This document shows, in pieces, positions 1 to 11,166 of a stretch of DNA of 64,000 nt. The notes under the pieces were generated by a model. That model did not search any database, had not been told where the DNA came from, and saw nothing but the letters and a program-made list of their open reading frames with translations. The stretch comes from Hankyongella ginsenosidimutans (lineage in GTDB: Bacteria; Pseudomonadota; Alphaproteobacteria; Sphingomonadales; Sphingomonadaceae): NCBI RefSeq assembly GCF_005144965.1, contig NZ_CP039704.1:558001-622000 (forward strand), read 5' to 3'. The position numbers were made by a program, and so were the translations under genes. Numbering within the stretch: the stretch's first letter is position 1; each line of letters opens with the position of its first letter.

Positions 1-125
1 CGCTGGGTGCAGCCGAGGTTCGCGTCAGCCGGTTGCCGACGCTGGACAATCTCTTGTTCGCCTGCGGTTTGCTGTGCGAGAGTGACATCGGACTGGAGGA
101 CCAGCATGACAGCGGAACCGATTGA
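1..125 (+). CDS. hemD: C-terminal tail of uroporphyrinogen-III synthase (partial)
   Basis: An open frame enters from the window edge in frame 3 and stops at TGA 123-125. Its last residues (RVSRLPTLDNLLFACGLL) look like the end of an alphaproteobacterial HemD, the enzyme that closes the tetrapyrrole ring to uroporphyrinogen III. The assignment rests mainly on context: the next two genes are a mitofilin-like membrane protein and hemY, and hemC-hemD-mitofilin-hemY is a familiar alphaproteobacterial order. The frame overlaps the next start (ATG 106) by 20 bases. Only about 40 residues are visible and no catalytic feature can be checked. Confidence 0.45.
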   Translation, partial: LGAAEVRVSRLPTLDNLLFACGLLCESDIGLEDQHDSGTD

Positions 126-1201
126 GAGCGTGCCCGAGCCGATGGCCATGCATGCGGAGCCGTCGCCCCGCGCCCGATCCGGTGGCCTGGGCTGGCTGCC
201 GTGGCTGCTGACCCTGATCGTCGCCGTGTTCGCACTCGGGCTGATCGCCAGCCCCTGGTTCGAGGCCACGGTGCGCGGTCACCTGCCGCCAGCCCTGCGC
301 TCGGTCGGCGAGGCAAGCCAGAGCGAGCTGTCCCTGACGCAGCGTGCGCAGAACGATCGGATCGCCAGCCTGGAAGCCCGGCTGAAAACGCTGGAAGCCG
401 CGCAGGCCGAGGCGGCAGGATTATCCACCCGGATTGCCAAGCTGGAGACCGGCGTGCTGCCGCAGGCGCCGCGCTTGACGCGGCCGAGCCCGCGGTTCCC
501 GCGCCCGACACCGGCAAGATCGAAACCCGGCTGGCTGTGCTCGAGACCAAATTGGCCGCCGTGCCGACGCAGGCGACCGATCTGCCGGCGCGCGTCGCGC
601 AGGTCGAGTCGCAGCTGGCCGACATCGGCCGGCGCACCGGCGACCTTGAGGCGAGCGCAACCCAGACCGTCGCCAGCCTGAAAGCGGACGCTGCGCAGGC
701 GCGTCGCCTCGGCCTCGTCGCCAGCGCCCGGCAGGCCGTCGAGAGCGGTCAGCCGCTTGGCGCGTTGCGCGCGCGCCTGGACGAGGAGTTCGCTGACAAG
801 GCCCTGCTCGCGGCGCTGGAGCCGCGCGCAGGTGGTGGCCCGACCATCGCCGGGCTGCGCCAGCAGCTCACCAACCTGCAGCCGCAACTGGAGGACGCCT
901 GGCGCGCTTTCAACACTGGTGGCCAGGCGAGCTGGATTGACAGCGCCCTGGCGCGTCTTGGCAGCATCGTCCGCGTCGAGCGTCGCGACGCGCCGAAGCG
1001 GGTGACCGTCGGCAGCGCCATCGCTGCCGCCGACAGCGCTCTTGCCCAAGGCAAGGTCAGTCTGGCCGCGGAGAAAATCCGCGCCCTGCCCCAGCCGTGC
1101 GCCGCCCTGCCGGACAATGGCTGGCGGACGCCGACACCCTGGCGCGCAGCCAGATGACGCTCGCCAGGCTGGAAGTCCTGAGCCTCGAGCGCAGCCAGTG
1201 A
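106..1201 (+). CDS. Mitofilin-like inner membrane protein (COG4223 type), frameshifted
   Basis: Read as one gene of about 365 residues. It starts at ATG 106 (MTAEPIES) with a short polar N-terminus, one hydrophobic membrane segment at about residues 28-48, then a long Glu/Ala/Arg-rich coiled-coil region and a helical C-terminal domain. It ends LARLEVLSLERSQ at TGA 1199-1201. The frame changes near 465-480 and again near 1110-1120; the sequence on both sides keeps the same character. The family is related to mitochondrial mitofilin/Mic60 and in alphaproteobacteria lies between hemD and hemY, as here. The role is probably inner-membrane organisation, possibly linked to heme synthesis. The stop overlaps the GTG start of hemY. 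Confidence 0.7.
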
Positions 1202-2421
1202 TCCGTCTCGTCGTCGTCTTCATGCCGCTTGGCGCGCTGGCCTTGCTGCTGGCGTGGGCGGCCAACCAGCCGGGCTACTTCCGGCTCGCCTGGTTCGGCT
1301 GGGTGATCCAGACGCGCGCGGTCGTCGCGCTGCTGATCCTGATGATCGGCATGGCGCTGGCGGCTGCACTGATGTGGCTGGCCATGACCCTGCGCTGGCG
1401 CGCGCGCCTGTATCGCTCCGGGCGGACCATGAAGCGCCTGCAGGATGGGCACCTGATCGCCACACAGGCGCTTGCAGCGCTCAAGGTCGACCGTCCGGAA
1501 GCAGCCGCCAAGCTGGCGGGGCGCCCTCGAGCAGGCCCCGACGATCCGGTCGCGCTCTACGTCGCGGCCTGCGGCGGCGACGGGGTCGCCCAGCACAGGC
1601 TCGACGCCGACAAACGTACCGCCCTGCTTGGCGCCATTGCGCGCGGCCAGCCCGGTGCTGCCGTTGAGGCGCTGGAGGAACTGGCGCGCATGGCCCCGGA
1701 CAGCGCGCCGGCCTGGCGCAACCTGTTCAAGACCCGCGCCCGCGCCGGCGACTGGTCAGGCGCCGTCGCTGCGCTCGACAAATGGCGCAAGCTCGATCGC
1801 GACGCGCAACCGAACATCCAGCACCGGCGCGCCGGTGTCTGCCATGCGGCCGCACTCGACGCCGAGAAGCGCGGCGATACGACTGCCGCCGCCCGCTGGC
1901 GGCGCGATGCCGTGCGCGCCAGCCTCAGCTTTGCGCCCGCAGTCGCGGCCCAGGCCGAGGTGCTGACCGCCCGCGGCAAGACGGGGCAAGGCAGCCGTCT
2001 GCTGATGAGCGCCTGGCAGGACGAGCCGAACCCGCTGATCGCCCAAGCCTACGCCGCGCTGGACCCGACCGAGACCCCGGCGCACCGGCTGGGCCGGATG
2101 ACGGCGCTGGTCAACCAGTACCCCAGCCACCCGGAATCGCGCCTGACCCTGGCAGAAGCCGCATTGGCGGCCGGCCAGCCGCGCAAGGCGATCGAAGCCC
2201 TGCACCCGATCAGCAGCCCGCCGATGCGCGCCCGCACCGCGCGCGTTCTCGCCGAGGCCTATCGCCAGCTCGGCGACGTCATGCCCGATTATGTAAGCGC
2301 GGCGCTGACCGGCGGCGTGCCCGAGCCGAACTGGCATTGCCATACCTGCGGCGACCGCAGCACCGCTTGGGTGCTGGTCTGCCCGTCGTGCGGCGACGTC
2401 GGCAACCGGCACTGGGAGTGA
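1198..2421 (+). CDS. hemY: HemY-like TPR membrane protein of the heme cluster
   Basis: A single intact frame of about 407 residues from GTG 1198 (MIRLVVVFMPLGALA). Two membrane segments lie in the first 65 residues, followed by a basic linker and helical TPR-like repeats. The C-terminus carries two CxxC knuckles (CHTCGD and CPSCGD) and ends NRHWE, a signature of alphaproteobacterial HemY. This is the COG3898 membrane protein of the heme cluster, not the protoporphyrinogen oxidase also called HemY. It follows the mitofilin-like gene with a 4-base overlap (GTGA) and overlaps the next gene by 4 bases, so the three are probably one transcript. It is one of few larger genes here without a frame break. 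Confidence 0.8.
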   Translation: MIRLVVVFMPLGALALLLAWAANQPGYFRLAWFGWVIQTRAVVALLILMIGMALAAALMWLAMTLRWRARLYRSGRTMKRLQDGHLIATQALAALKVDRPEAAAKLAGRPRAGPDDPVALYVAACGGDGVAQHRLDADKRTALLGAIARGQPGAAVEALEELARMAPDSAPAWRNLFKTRARAGDWSGAVAALDKWRKLDRDAQPNIQHRRAGVCHAAALDAEKRGDTTAAARWRRDAVRASLSFAPAVAAQAEVLTARGKTGQGSRLLMSAWQDEPNPLIAQAYAALDPTETPAHRLGRMTALVNQYPSHPESRLTLAEAALAAGQPRKAIEALHPISSPPMRARTARVLAEAYRQLGDVMPDYVSAALTGGVPEPNWHCHTCGDRSTAWVLVCPSCGDVGNRHWE

Positions 2422-3447
2422 ACGCGCCGCTGCTCATCATCGCGCACCGCGGCGCCAGCGCCGAGCGCCCGGAGCATACGCTGGCCAGTTACCAGCTGGC
2501 GATCGAACAGGGCGCGGACTTCATCGAACCGGACCTGGTGCCTACCCGCGACGGCGTACTCGTCTGCCGCCACGAGCCTCTGCTCGACGAGACCACGGAC
2601 GTCGCCGCACACCCGGAATTCGCCGAACGCCGCAAGACAGCCAACCTCGATGGCGACATCCTGACCGGCTGGTTCGCCGAGGACTTCACGCTCGCGGAGT
2701 TGAAGCGCCTGCGCGCGCGTGAGCGGATTCCCGCGATCCGGCCCGACAATGCCGCCTACGACGGCCGTTTCGAAATCCCGACCTTTGCGCAAGTGCTGGC
2801 CCTGGCCGCCGCACACCCGCCTGTCGGCGTCTATCCGGAAACCAAACATCCGACCTATTTCGCCACGACCGGCCGCCACTGGGATGGCGCGCCAATCGCG
2901 CAGGATATCTCTGCCCTGCTGGTCCGGGCACTGGCGGACGCCAGGTTCACGAACCCTGACAGGGTCTACATCCAGTCGTTCGAGGTCGGCAACCTGATCC
3001 GTCTGAAGCGCGACCTGATGCCCGCAGCCGGGTTCGACCTGCCGCTCATCCAGTTGTTCGGCGACACCGGCACCGGCGGCACGCCGTTCCAGGCGCCGTT
3101 CGACCTGACGCTGACCCCCGCCGACCCGCTGGTTTTGGCACCATGACGGAGGCCCTGCGCGCCGCGCCGCGCTATGCGACGCTCGCGACGCCGGCCGGGC
3201 TGGCGTGGATGCGCGCGACCTATGCAGCAGGCATCGGGCCATGGAAAAACAGCCTGCTCGCCCCGGTGACATCGCTCGGCCACGATGCCCGCGCGGCGGG
3301 ATTGGCGGTACACCCTATACGGTGCGGCCAGAGCCAGCCTTTCTGCTGAACGGATTTACCCTGGCGCAGGAAATCGCAGCGCTACGCGAAGCAGGCGCCA
3401 CCGGCATCTTCACCGATGCGCCGGGGCCGACCCGCGCTGCGCTGTGA
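2418..3447 (+). CDS. Glycerophosphodiester phosphodiesterase, frameshifted
   Basis: Hydrolyses glycerophosphodiesters to glycerol-3-phosphate and an alcohol. The start is GTG 2418, inside the hemY stop (GTGA). The GDPD hallmarks are near the N-terminus: IAHRGASAERPEHT (catalytic His-Arg with Pro-Glu), FIEPDLVPTRDGVLVCRHEP (metal-binding Glu and Asp, second His), and later PETKHP with the third metal-binding Glu. The long insert and spacing resemble the GlpQ subgroup, about 340 residues, but no signal peptide precedes the catalytic motif, so it is probably cytoplasmic unless the start lies elsewhere. Frames change near 3140 and 3290. The C-terminus (GATGIFTDAPGPTRAAL) is typical of the family. 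Confidence 0.85.
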
Positions 3448-3470
3448 CGGCTTATGTGTTAAGGCACGAC

Positions 3471-3620
3471 CGTCATCGCGCAGTTGCACATGCGCCGCTC
3501 ACCCTGAGCTGGACGAAGGGCTGAGCGGCTCGTGGTTCGTCCAAGCTCACCACGAGCGGTCTTTACAGACTGCTCCGTGAAGTTCGCAATGACGAGTCCA
3601 TCCAATGTCACCGGGCTCTA
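3471..3620. repeat. Composite repeat: family A hairpin nested in family B palindrome
   Basis: CGTCATCGCG at 3471 and CGCAATGACG near 3585 are the arms of a family B palindrome. Between them sits a family A hairpin (3495-3559, from CCGCTCACCCTGAGC to CACGAGCGG). The right part, ending in GCTCTA, matches the copy at 45590-45756 nearly base for base. The final CTA (3618-3620) is the complement of the TAG stop of lysK, so the element abuts the 3' end of that gene. Confidence 0.8.
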
Positions 3621-5200
3621 AACATCCGCGCGTCCCAGCGCCGCGCGCACGAGGGCACGCATCTCCGGCAGACCATAGAGCGCCGCGAACGAACCGATCC
3701 GCGGGCCCTGGCTGGTGCCAAGCAGCGTTTCGTAGAGCGCCTGGAACCAGCCGCGCAGATTCTCCGCGTAGCCGTTGGCCTTGCCGCACTCGAACGCCGC
3801 GTTCTGGATCGTATCGGCGTCGGCATTGTCCGGCAGCACCTCCAGCCGGGCCAGGAAATCCGCGATCGCCGTGCGCTCCTGCGCCGTCGCGGCACGGATC
3901 TGCTTGGCCGGCGCCACCCGGTCCCGATAGTAGACCACGGCATAGCGCACCAGCTTGTCGAGTTCCGGGTGCGTCGCCGGCGCGACGCCCGGCATGTGCC
4001 GCTGCAGGAAGCCCCAGAGCACGGCAGGGTCCTCGCTGTTGGCCGCGCTGACCAGGTTGAGCAGCAAGGCGAACGTCACCGGCATGTCGAGCGATGGCGG
4101 CGGTCCCGAGTGGATGTGGAACACGGGGTTGCCGAGCTGCTGCTCGGGCGGCTGCTTCGCGTAGGCCGCGACGAACTGGTAATAGTCGTCAACCGCCTTC
4201 GGGATGACGTCGAAGTGCAGCTTCTTCGCCTCGCGCGGCTTGTGGTACATGTAAAGGCCAGACTCTCCGGCGCGGCGTAGGTCAGCCATTCCTCGATCGT
4301 CAGGCCGTTGCCCTTGGACTTCGATATCTTCTCGCCGCGCTCGTCGAGGAACAGTTCGTAATTGAACCCTTCCGGCGGGCGGGCACCCAGCACGCGCGCA
4401 ATCTTGCCGGACAGAGTCACGGAGTCGATCAGGTCCTTGCCCGCCATCTCGTAGTCGACGCCGAGCGCGACCCAGCGCATCGCCCAGTCGGCCTTCCACT
4501 GCAGTTTGCAATGACCGCCAATCACCGGGACAGTCATGGTCTCGCCGTCGTTCGGGTCGACGTAGCTGATCGTGCCGGCCGCCACATCGCGCGCCGTGGT
4601 CGGCACCTGCAACACCACGCCGCTCTTGGGGCAGACCGGCAGGAACGGCGAATAGGTCGCGCGCCGATCTGGGCCGAGGGTGGGCAGGATCACGGCCTTG
4701 ACCGCGTCATAATTGGCCAGCACGTGCAGCAGGGTCGCATCGAACCGGCCGCTCTTGTAACAGTCGGTCGCCGACAGGAACTCGTACTCGAAGCCGAAGG
4801 TATCGAGGAAGGCGCGCAGGCGGGCGTTGTTGTGGTGGCCGAAGCTCGCGTGGGTGCCAAAGGGGTCCGGCACCTGCGTCAGCGGCTTGCCGAGCGCCGC
4901 CTCCAGCAGAGCCTTGTTCGGCACATTGTCCGGCACCTTGCGCAGGCCGTCCATGTCGTCGGAGAAGCAGACCAGCCGGGTCGGCAGGTCACTCAGCAGG
5001 GTGAAGGCATGGCGCACCATGGTGGTGCGCGCCACCTCGCCGAAGGTGCCGATATGCGGCAGGCCGGACGGGCCATAGCCGGTCTCGAACAGCGCCGCGC
5101 CGCTTGCAGGTGGCGCCGCCTTGAAGCGCTCGACCAGCTTGCGCGCCTCCTCGAACGGCCAGGCCTTGTTGGTGAGAGCAGCGGTCTTCAGGGCGTCCAT
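3618..5200 (-). CDS. lysK: Lysyl-tRNA synthetase, class I, frameshifted
   Basis: Charges tRNA-Lys. About 527 residues, usual for the class I (archaeal-type) enzyme found in many alphaproteobacteria. The HIGH-type signature is [14 protein letters not shown] at about residues 43-56 and the KMSKS loop is EKISKSKGN at about 290. One frame break near 4265: APESL continues as [13 protein letters not shown] in the next frame, and adding one G to a GG run repairs it. The start ATG 5198-5200 gives [19 protein letters not shown]. The stop TAG is formed by the end of a palindromic repeat. The gene stands alone, convergent with the phosphodiesterase gene. Confidence 0.92.
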
Positions 5201-5651
5201 CGTGGCATCCGGGCAAGGGTAAGCATCGCGCGATGCTTACGGCGCGGGTCTGCGCGGCGCAAGCTGGCCCGCGCCTGCGGGCCTTATACCAGATTGCATT
5301 GATTGGAACCTCTATCCCCTCCCGTTCACGGGAGGGGTTAGGTGGGCCTGCTTCGAGGGCGATTTGCCCACCCCGTCCCCATCCGGGAGGGAGGAATGAG
5401 TCAATCTTATCGCAGCTTGGTATGAGGAGACCTGTGCGCGAATGATGCTTCCTCCCCATCGGGGAGGGGACCACCCGCCAGGGTGGTGGAGGGCGGTGGA
5501 TACCTGGCATTTTGGGATTTCTGGCCCCACCGTCCGTCTTTCAGACGGACACCTCCCCTTTAAGGGGAGGATTTTTCTTCCGCGCACAGGTCTCATTAGA
5601 CCATGATTCACGTTTCGGATCGATCCAATCTGAAACGATCATGGTCATGGT
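5201..5651. repeat. Intergenic block of stem-loop repeats
   Basis: No gene is seen in these 450 bases. The stretch 5310-5410 has CCTCCCGTTCACGGGAGGGG-type hairpins. 5450-5595 is a family F element: hairpins with CCGTCCGTCTTTCAGACGGAC and CCTCCCCTTTAAGGGGAGG, which recurs in reverse orientation at 16905-17036. 5598-5645 is an inverted repeat (GACCATGATTCACG ... CGATCATGGTC) of the family D' type also found at 53911-53961. Confidence 0.75.
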
Positions 5652-7683
5652 TCAGCGTCCCTTGACCGGGGTAAAGCGGATCGCCTGCCCGCCGCCCGGC
5701 GCCAGCGCGATCGTCAAGCTGTCAGCGCTGGTGACGGTGCGCGTCTCGACGTCGAGCGGGAACGGGTTGGCCTTGTAGTCAGCGCCCGCGCCATCCTTGT
5801 AGATCTGCGCGCGGTACTGCACGCCGGGGTCAGGAAATCGAGCTTGACCGGCAGGGTGCGCGCGCCCTCGTCGGTCAGGCTGCCGAGGAACCACTGGTCG
5901 CCGCCGCGCTCCTTGCGGGCGATGGTGACATAGTCGCCGACCTCGCCGTTCAGCACGCGGGTGTCATCCCAGTCCACCGCCACATCCTTGATGAACTGGA
6001 AGGCACGCGGATTCTGCTCATAGTGCTCCGGCAGGTCGGCCGCCATCTGGATCGGGCTGTAGATCACCACATAGAGCGCAAGCTGCTTGGCGACCGTGCT
6101 CTGGATGCGGATGTCGCCGCGCCCTTTGAGGCTGACGACGCCGGGCGTGAAATCCATCGGCCCGGCGAGCATGCGCGCGAACACCATGCTCGGCTCATGC
6201 TCCGGCGGATTGGTCGGCAGCGCCCACGCGTTATACTCCATGCCGCGCGCGCCCTCGCGGCTGATCCAGTTCGGGTAGGTGCGGCGCAGGCCGGTATCCT
6301 TGATCGGCTCGTGCGCGTTGATCATGATGCGCCGCCTGGCGGCTTCCGTCACCACTTTCAGGTGATGCCGGGCAGACGCCTGGCCTTCGTGCCACTCGAA
6401 GCCGATCGTGCCGTCCGGTTCGCGCACCTTCATGCCGCCAGCGTCGGAGACATACCCTGTCTTGACCGCATCGACGCCCAGGCTCTGGTACAGATCGAGC
6501 CCGGCGGCCAACTGGTCTTCATAATGCGCGACGTTGGCCGAGGTTTCGTGGTGGCCGATCAGGGTCACGCCCTTTTCCTGCCGTAGTCGGCCACGGCCTT
6601 CAGGTCGAAATCCGGATAGGGCTGCGTGAAGCTGAAGGTCTCGCCGTTGCCGAACCAGTCGCCATCCCAGCCGACGTTCCAGCCTTCGACCAGCAGGCCT
6701 TTGAACCCGTGCCTGGCGGCAAAGTCGATCATCTTCTTTGCATAGCCTGTCGTCGCGCCATGCTGCGGGCCGGATGACCAGGTCTGCTCGCCCAGATGCA
6801 TGCCCCACCAGATGCCCATGTATTTGCGCGGCTTGACCCAGGACACGTCCCCGAGCGCATTCGGCTCGTTGAGGTTGAGGACGAGGTGCGATTGATACAG
6901 GCCGGCAGCATCATCCGCGATCTGCATGGTGCGCCAGGGCGTCACGAACGGTGCCTGGCGGCTGACCTTCGGGCCTTTGCGGCCGGCGTCAGCACCGCCT
7001 TGAAATGCGTGCCCTCGACCTTCTGCAGGCTCATGCCCGCATAATCAACCAGCGCGGCTTCATGAAAGGCGATGTGCAGGCCGCTCTCGAGCTTCACGGT
7101 CATCGGCGTCTGCGCCATGCCGACTTCCGCGATGGGCGTGCGGTTATAGAGATATTCGGCCCGGTTCCACTCCAGTGCAGGAAGCCACCAGGCGGTGCCG
7201 GATGACGCAATGTTGAACTGGGTCAGTTCCTCCTGGATGTTGACCTGCCTGAGCGCGGGTTGATCCGGAAACTCGGTGCGGAAGCCCAGGCCGTCATCAT
7301 AGACCCGGAACACCACGGCAATCTCGCGGCCGGGGCCGGTCTTTTCCTTGAAGGTCGCGCGCAATTCGTTGAAGTGATTGCGGATGCTGCGCCACTCCCC
7401 ATGGCTGCTCCCAGCTGTCGTTGACCGTGCGGCTGGTCTGGCCGGTGAAGGCGAAATTGCGCTCGAGCTTGGGTGCATCGGCCAGCAGGAAGCCAAGCAG
7501 CGACGGCGCAATGACGGGCGTCCCGTTGCGGGCGACCGCGTAGGAGACCCGACCGTCATTGTTGACATCGAGCGAAACGCTCAGCACGCCGCCGGGCGAG
7601 GCGACTTTGGCCACTTCCTCAGCGGTTGCAACAGTCGAGCAGGCGGTAATCGCCAGCACAGAGCAGAGAATTCGCTTAACCAT
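5652..7683 (-). CDS. GH97 alpha-glucosidase (SusB-like), exported, frameshifted
   Basis: About 677 residues, the usual GH97 length. It probably splits maltodextrins in the periplasm. The start is ATG 7681-7683 (MVKRILCSVLAITAC) with GGGAG just upstream; an in-frame TTG lies 6 bases earlier. A signal peptide with a possible lipobox-like Ala-Cys or a cleavage after ATA-EE follows. The N-terminal beta domain starts VASPGGVLSVSLDVN. The catalytic barrel contains VKTGYVSDAGG, INAHEPIKDTG and TYPNWISREGARGMEYNAW, all close to SusB. The C-terminal domain ends SLTIALAPGGGQAIRFTPVKG. At least four frame breaks occur, near 7400, 6950, 6580 and 5830. It is the last gene of the minus-strand maltodextrin group. 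Confidence 0.85.
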
Positions 7684-7713
7684 GGTCAATCTCCCGACCT
7701 GATTGCTGGTTAA

Positions 7714-7752
7714 TTAGGGTCAGGCCTCATTAAGAATGAGGCCTGACCCTAA
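7714..7752. terminator. Perfect 18-bp inverted repeat between two glycosidase genes
   Basis: TTAGGGTCAGGCCTCATT at 7714-7731 is matched exactly by its complement at 7735-7752, with a 3-base loop AAG. It begins 2 bases after the stop of the upstream GH13 gene and ends 30 bases before the GH97 start, so it could slow transcription or protect the upstream message. No T tract follows on the minus strand, so a classical terminator is uncertain. Confidence 0.6.
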
Positions 7753-7754
7753 GT

Positions 7755-9372
7755 TCACAGTTTTTCCAGAACGACCCCGCCGAAACCGGGCAGGATGCCC
7801 GGTGACAGCGCGCCGTGCCGCGCGATCTCCCGCCATGCCGCCGGCGTATCCGGCTGCCAGGCGATCGGCTGCGGCGTGAAATTGAACGCGCACAGCAGCG
7901 TGCTGTCCTCGGCCTCGCGCGAGAACACCAGCAGGGCGTCCGTCGCCGCAAGTACACGCATCGCACCGGTGCGCAGCGCCGGCTGCGACTGCCGCAGCGC
8001 AATCATTCGGCGCGTGAAATGCAGCATCGACCCCGGATCCGCCTCCTGCCGGTCGATTGCAAGCGCGGCATGGTCGCGGCCCAGCGGCAGCCATGGCTCG
8101 CTGCGGGAAAATCCGGCGTGCGGCGCGTCGGCCTGCCAGGGCATCGGAGTGCGGGCACCGTCCCGGCTGAGCGTCAACGGCCAGTTGGCGATGGCCTCCG
8201 GGTCCTGCAGCCGGTCATACGGGATATCGACCTGGGTCAACCCCAGCTCCTCGCCCTGCCAGACGATCACGTTGCCGCGCAGGCAGACGAACAGCAGCAT
8301 GGCCATGCGGGCGAGCGCCGCCTGATGCTCCGGGCCGCCCAGCGGCTGATGGCACGCGGCGCGTCATGGTTGGAAAAGGCCCAGGATGGCCAGCCTGTCC
8401 CTTCTTCGTCCGGCCAGGCGTCGACGGCGTCGCGCACCAGCGCTGGAGTGAGGGTCTTCGCATAGAGGAAGTTGAAGCCATAGGCGCTGTTCAGATGCGT
8501 ATCGCCCGCCGTGAACAGCTTCATCTCGCGCTCGGCGTCCGCGCCGCCCACCTCGGCCAGCGTATGCCGGCCCTGATACTGGTCCGTAAGGGCGCGCAGA
8601 CGCGCAATGAACGCGGGAATTTCCGGCTGCGACTGGTTGTGGACATGAAGCTGGAAATCGAAGGGCCGGGTGCGCGGGCCGGGCGGCGCCGGCGGATTGT
8701 CGCGCAGGCTGCGGTCATGCATCGAAAAATTCAGGGCGTCGAGACGGAACCCATCGACCCCTCGGTCGAGCCAGAACGCCGCGATATCGAGCAGCGCCTG
8801 CTGGACCACAGGGTTGTGGACATTGAGCTGCGGCTGCTCGCGCAGGAAATTGTGCATGTAATACTGGCCACGCCGGGCATCCCAGGTCCAGGCCGGGCCG
8901 CCGAATACCGACTGCCAGTTGTTGGGAGGCGAACCATCCGGCCTGGCGTCGGCCCAGACGTACCAGTCAGCGTAGGTGTTGTCCCGGCTGGCGCGGCTTT
9001 GCATGAACCACGCGTGCTCGTCCGAGGTGTGGGAGTAGACTTGGTCGATCAGGACCTTGAGATCGAGCTTGTGCGCCTCGGCGACCAGGGCATCGAAGTC
9101 GGCCAGGGTGCCGAAGATCGGATCGACGTCGCGGTAATCGGCGACGTCATAGCCGAAATCCTTCATCGGCGACGTGAAAAACGGCGACAGCCAGATGGCG
9201 TCGACGCCGAGCGAGGCAACATAGGGCAGATGAGCCGTTATGCCGGCCAGATCGCCGATGCCGTCGCCGTTGCTGTCCGCGAAGCTGCGCGGATAAATCT
9301 GGTAAATCGTCGCGCCGCGCCACCAGGGGTGGCCAGGGCAGGCTGCGGGCGGGTCGATACTGCGATTGTCAA
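7755..9372 (-). CDS. GH13 alpha-glucosidase (oligo-1,6-glucosidase type), frameshifted
   Basis: Cuts glucose from maltodextrins, most likely inside the cell. About 540 residues. The N-terminus reads PWWRGATIYQIYPRSFADS. The GH13 catalytic set is present: DGFRLDALNF (nucleophile Asp), LAEVG (acid/base Glu) and FSNHDAPR (transition-state Asp). No signal peptide is visible. The start is unclear: TTG 9370-9372 overlaps the stop of the upstream amylase, but one base is missing before the first conserved residues; the first in-frame ATG (9166) is too late. A second frame break lies near 8300. It lies in the minus-strand group amylase-glucosidase-GH97. Confidence 0.85.
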
Positions 9373-11166
9373 CGGGCCTCTCCAGACGCGCAAATCATGA
9401 AATCAAGCGGCGCCAGGCTGACCTTCAATTGACCCGGCGTCGACACCACCGCCGGGCAGGCTTCATAACCTGCGTTAAAGCGGTGATAGCGGTCCCAACT
9501 TCTACAGAAGCCTCCAGCGACTGCGAAGACGTATTAAATGCAATCACGACTTCCTGCGCCGTTTCCGGGTCGATCCGGGAAATCGCCAGCAGGCCGGGCT
9601 GATCCGCCGTGTTGCGGATGATCTGGCGACCGCGGCGCAGGGCGCTGTAGGCCCTGCGCACGTTCGAGAGCTGCGCGATCTCTCGATACAGCGGGTGTGT
9701 GCTATCAAAGTTTTCCTGCGCCGTGGTGGCCGTCGTGCCAACCAGCACATTGTCGTTGTAGCTGGCAACCTTGGACGGGAACTGGTCCTCGCGTGCGTCC
9801 TGGTCGCCGCCGTCGCCGGTGAAGCCCTGTTCGTCGCCGGCATAGACGACCGGCACGCCGCGCATGGTGAACATCATGGCGTGCGCCAGACGCAGCATCT
9901 TCAGCAGGGTTGCATCGTCGAGGCGCGGATTGGCCTGACGGGCAAAGAATGCGAACCGCCCGGCGTCGTGGTTGCTGACGAAGGTCGGCAAGCGCCGGGC
10001 CGCCGTTTCGCCGCCCTCGTAGAGCGCATCGCGCGCAAACAGGGTCCCCAGGTTTCCGTCGGCTGCACGCCGGCCACGGTATCCAGGGCAGCGCGGCGGA
10101 AGGCAAAGTCCAGCACGGCGGGCAGTTTGTCGACGCGCGTGTGCTGGGCGAGCAGTGCAACATCCATGTCGCCGGTCGCGACTTCACCGAAAATATGGAA
10201 ATTCGGGATGCCCTTGGCCTTGGCGCGCGCCAGCATGGCCGGGGTGAACGCCTGCCAGAACTGCGGGTTGACATGGCGGGCGGTGTCGATGCGGAAACCA
10301 TCGACGCCGAAGCGGTCGATCCAGCCGCCGAAGATATCGATGAACCCGGCGACGACGCGCGGATCCTCGGTCATCAGATCGTCGAGGCCGACGAAGTCGC
10401 CCATGGTCGAGCTTTCGCCGCGAAACGTCGAGTCCCCCGATTGTGGTAGTAGCGGATGTCGTTCAGCCAGGCCGGGACCTTCACGGTCTTTTCCGCCTCG
10501 GGCACGTAGGGCGTGTAGGCGTAATTGAAGTCGGTCAGCCTGGCGAAATTCGCCGCCGTCATCGTCTGCTCGCCGGCGAACCCCGGGTTGATGGCGGCGC
10601 CATCGCTGGTGCGGCGGGAATAGGGATAGTCCGCCCGGCTGCGATACCCGCACGGGCCGGTCTGGCATTCCTTGTACTGGATCACGTCTGCCGTGTGGTT
10701 GACGATGATATCCATAGACCTTGATGCCGCGCGCATGCGCGGCATCGACGAAGGCTTTCATATCGGCATTGGTGCCGAAATGCGGGTCGACCTGCGTGAA
10801 GTCGGTAATCCAGTAGCCGTGATACCCCGCCGACTCCTGGCCTTGCGGGCCCTGCACCGGCTTGTTCTTGAAGATCGGCCCCAGCCAGATGGCGGTGACG
10901 CTCATGCCCTGGATATAGTCGAGGCGCTTGATCAGACCTTTGAGGTCGCCGCCGTGGAAGAACCCCTTGTGCGCCGGGTCGAAGCCGGTCTTCAGCCGGT
11001 CCCCGGTCAGCCCGCCGGTGTCGTTTGCGGGATCGCCATTCTCGAACCGATCCGGCAGCAGGAAGTACATCACCTCGTCTTCCGGCAGACGGTCGCGATA
11101 GGATTGCGCGGCAACCGGCGTAACGACCCCGGCCAGCAGCAGGGCAAGACTGAGCAGGTGTTTCAT
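9369..11166 (-). CDS. Periplasmic GH13 alpha-amylase, frameshifted
   Basis: About 600 residues. The start ATG 11164-11166 gives a signal peptide (MKHLLSLALLLAGVVTPVAA), so the enzyme acts in the periplasm or at the surface. The (beta/alpha)8 barrel has IIVNHTAD (calcium and substrate region), DGFRIDTARH (nucleophile Asp), HIFGEVATG (acid/base Glu) and FVSNHDAGR (third Asp). The C-terminus runs to TGA 9369-9371 (LDFMICASGEAR) after a shift near 9475. Other breaks are near 10740, 10440 and 10040. The start overlaps the halogenase stop by 4 bases (ATGA), so the two are co-translated. It would feed shortened maltodextrins to the GH97 enzyme. Confidence 0.87.

Noticed and set aside
279..1265. Long open frame on the minus strand
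   Set aside because: Antisense shadow of the mitofilin-like gene; GC-rich codons leave opposite frames open. No motif, and the plus strand has recognisable proteins.
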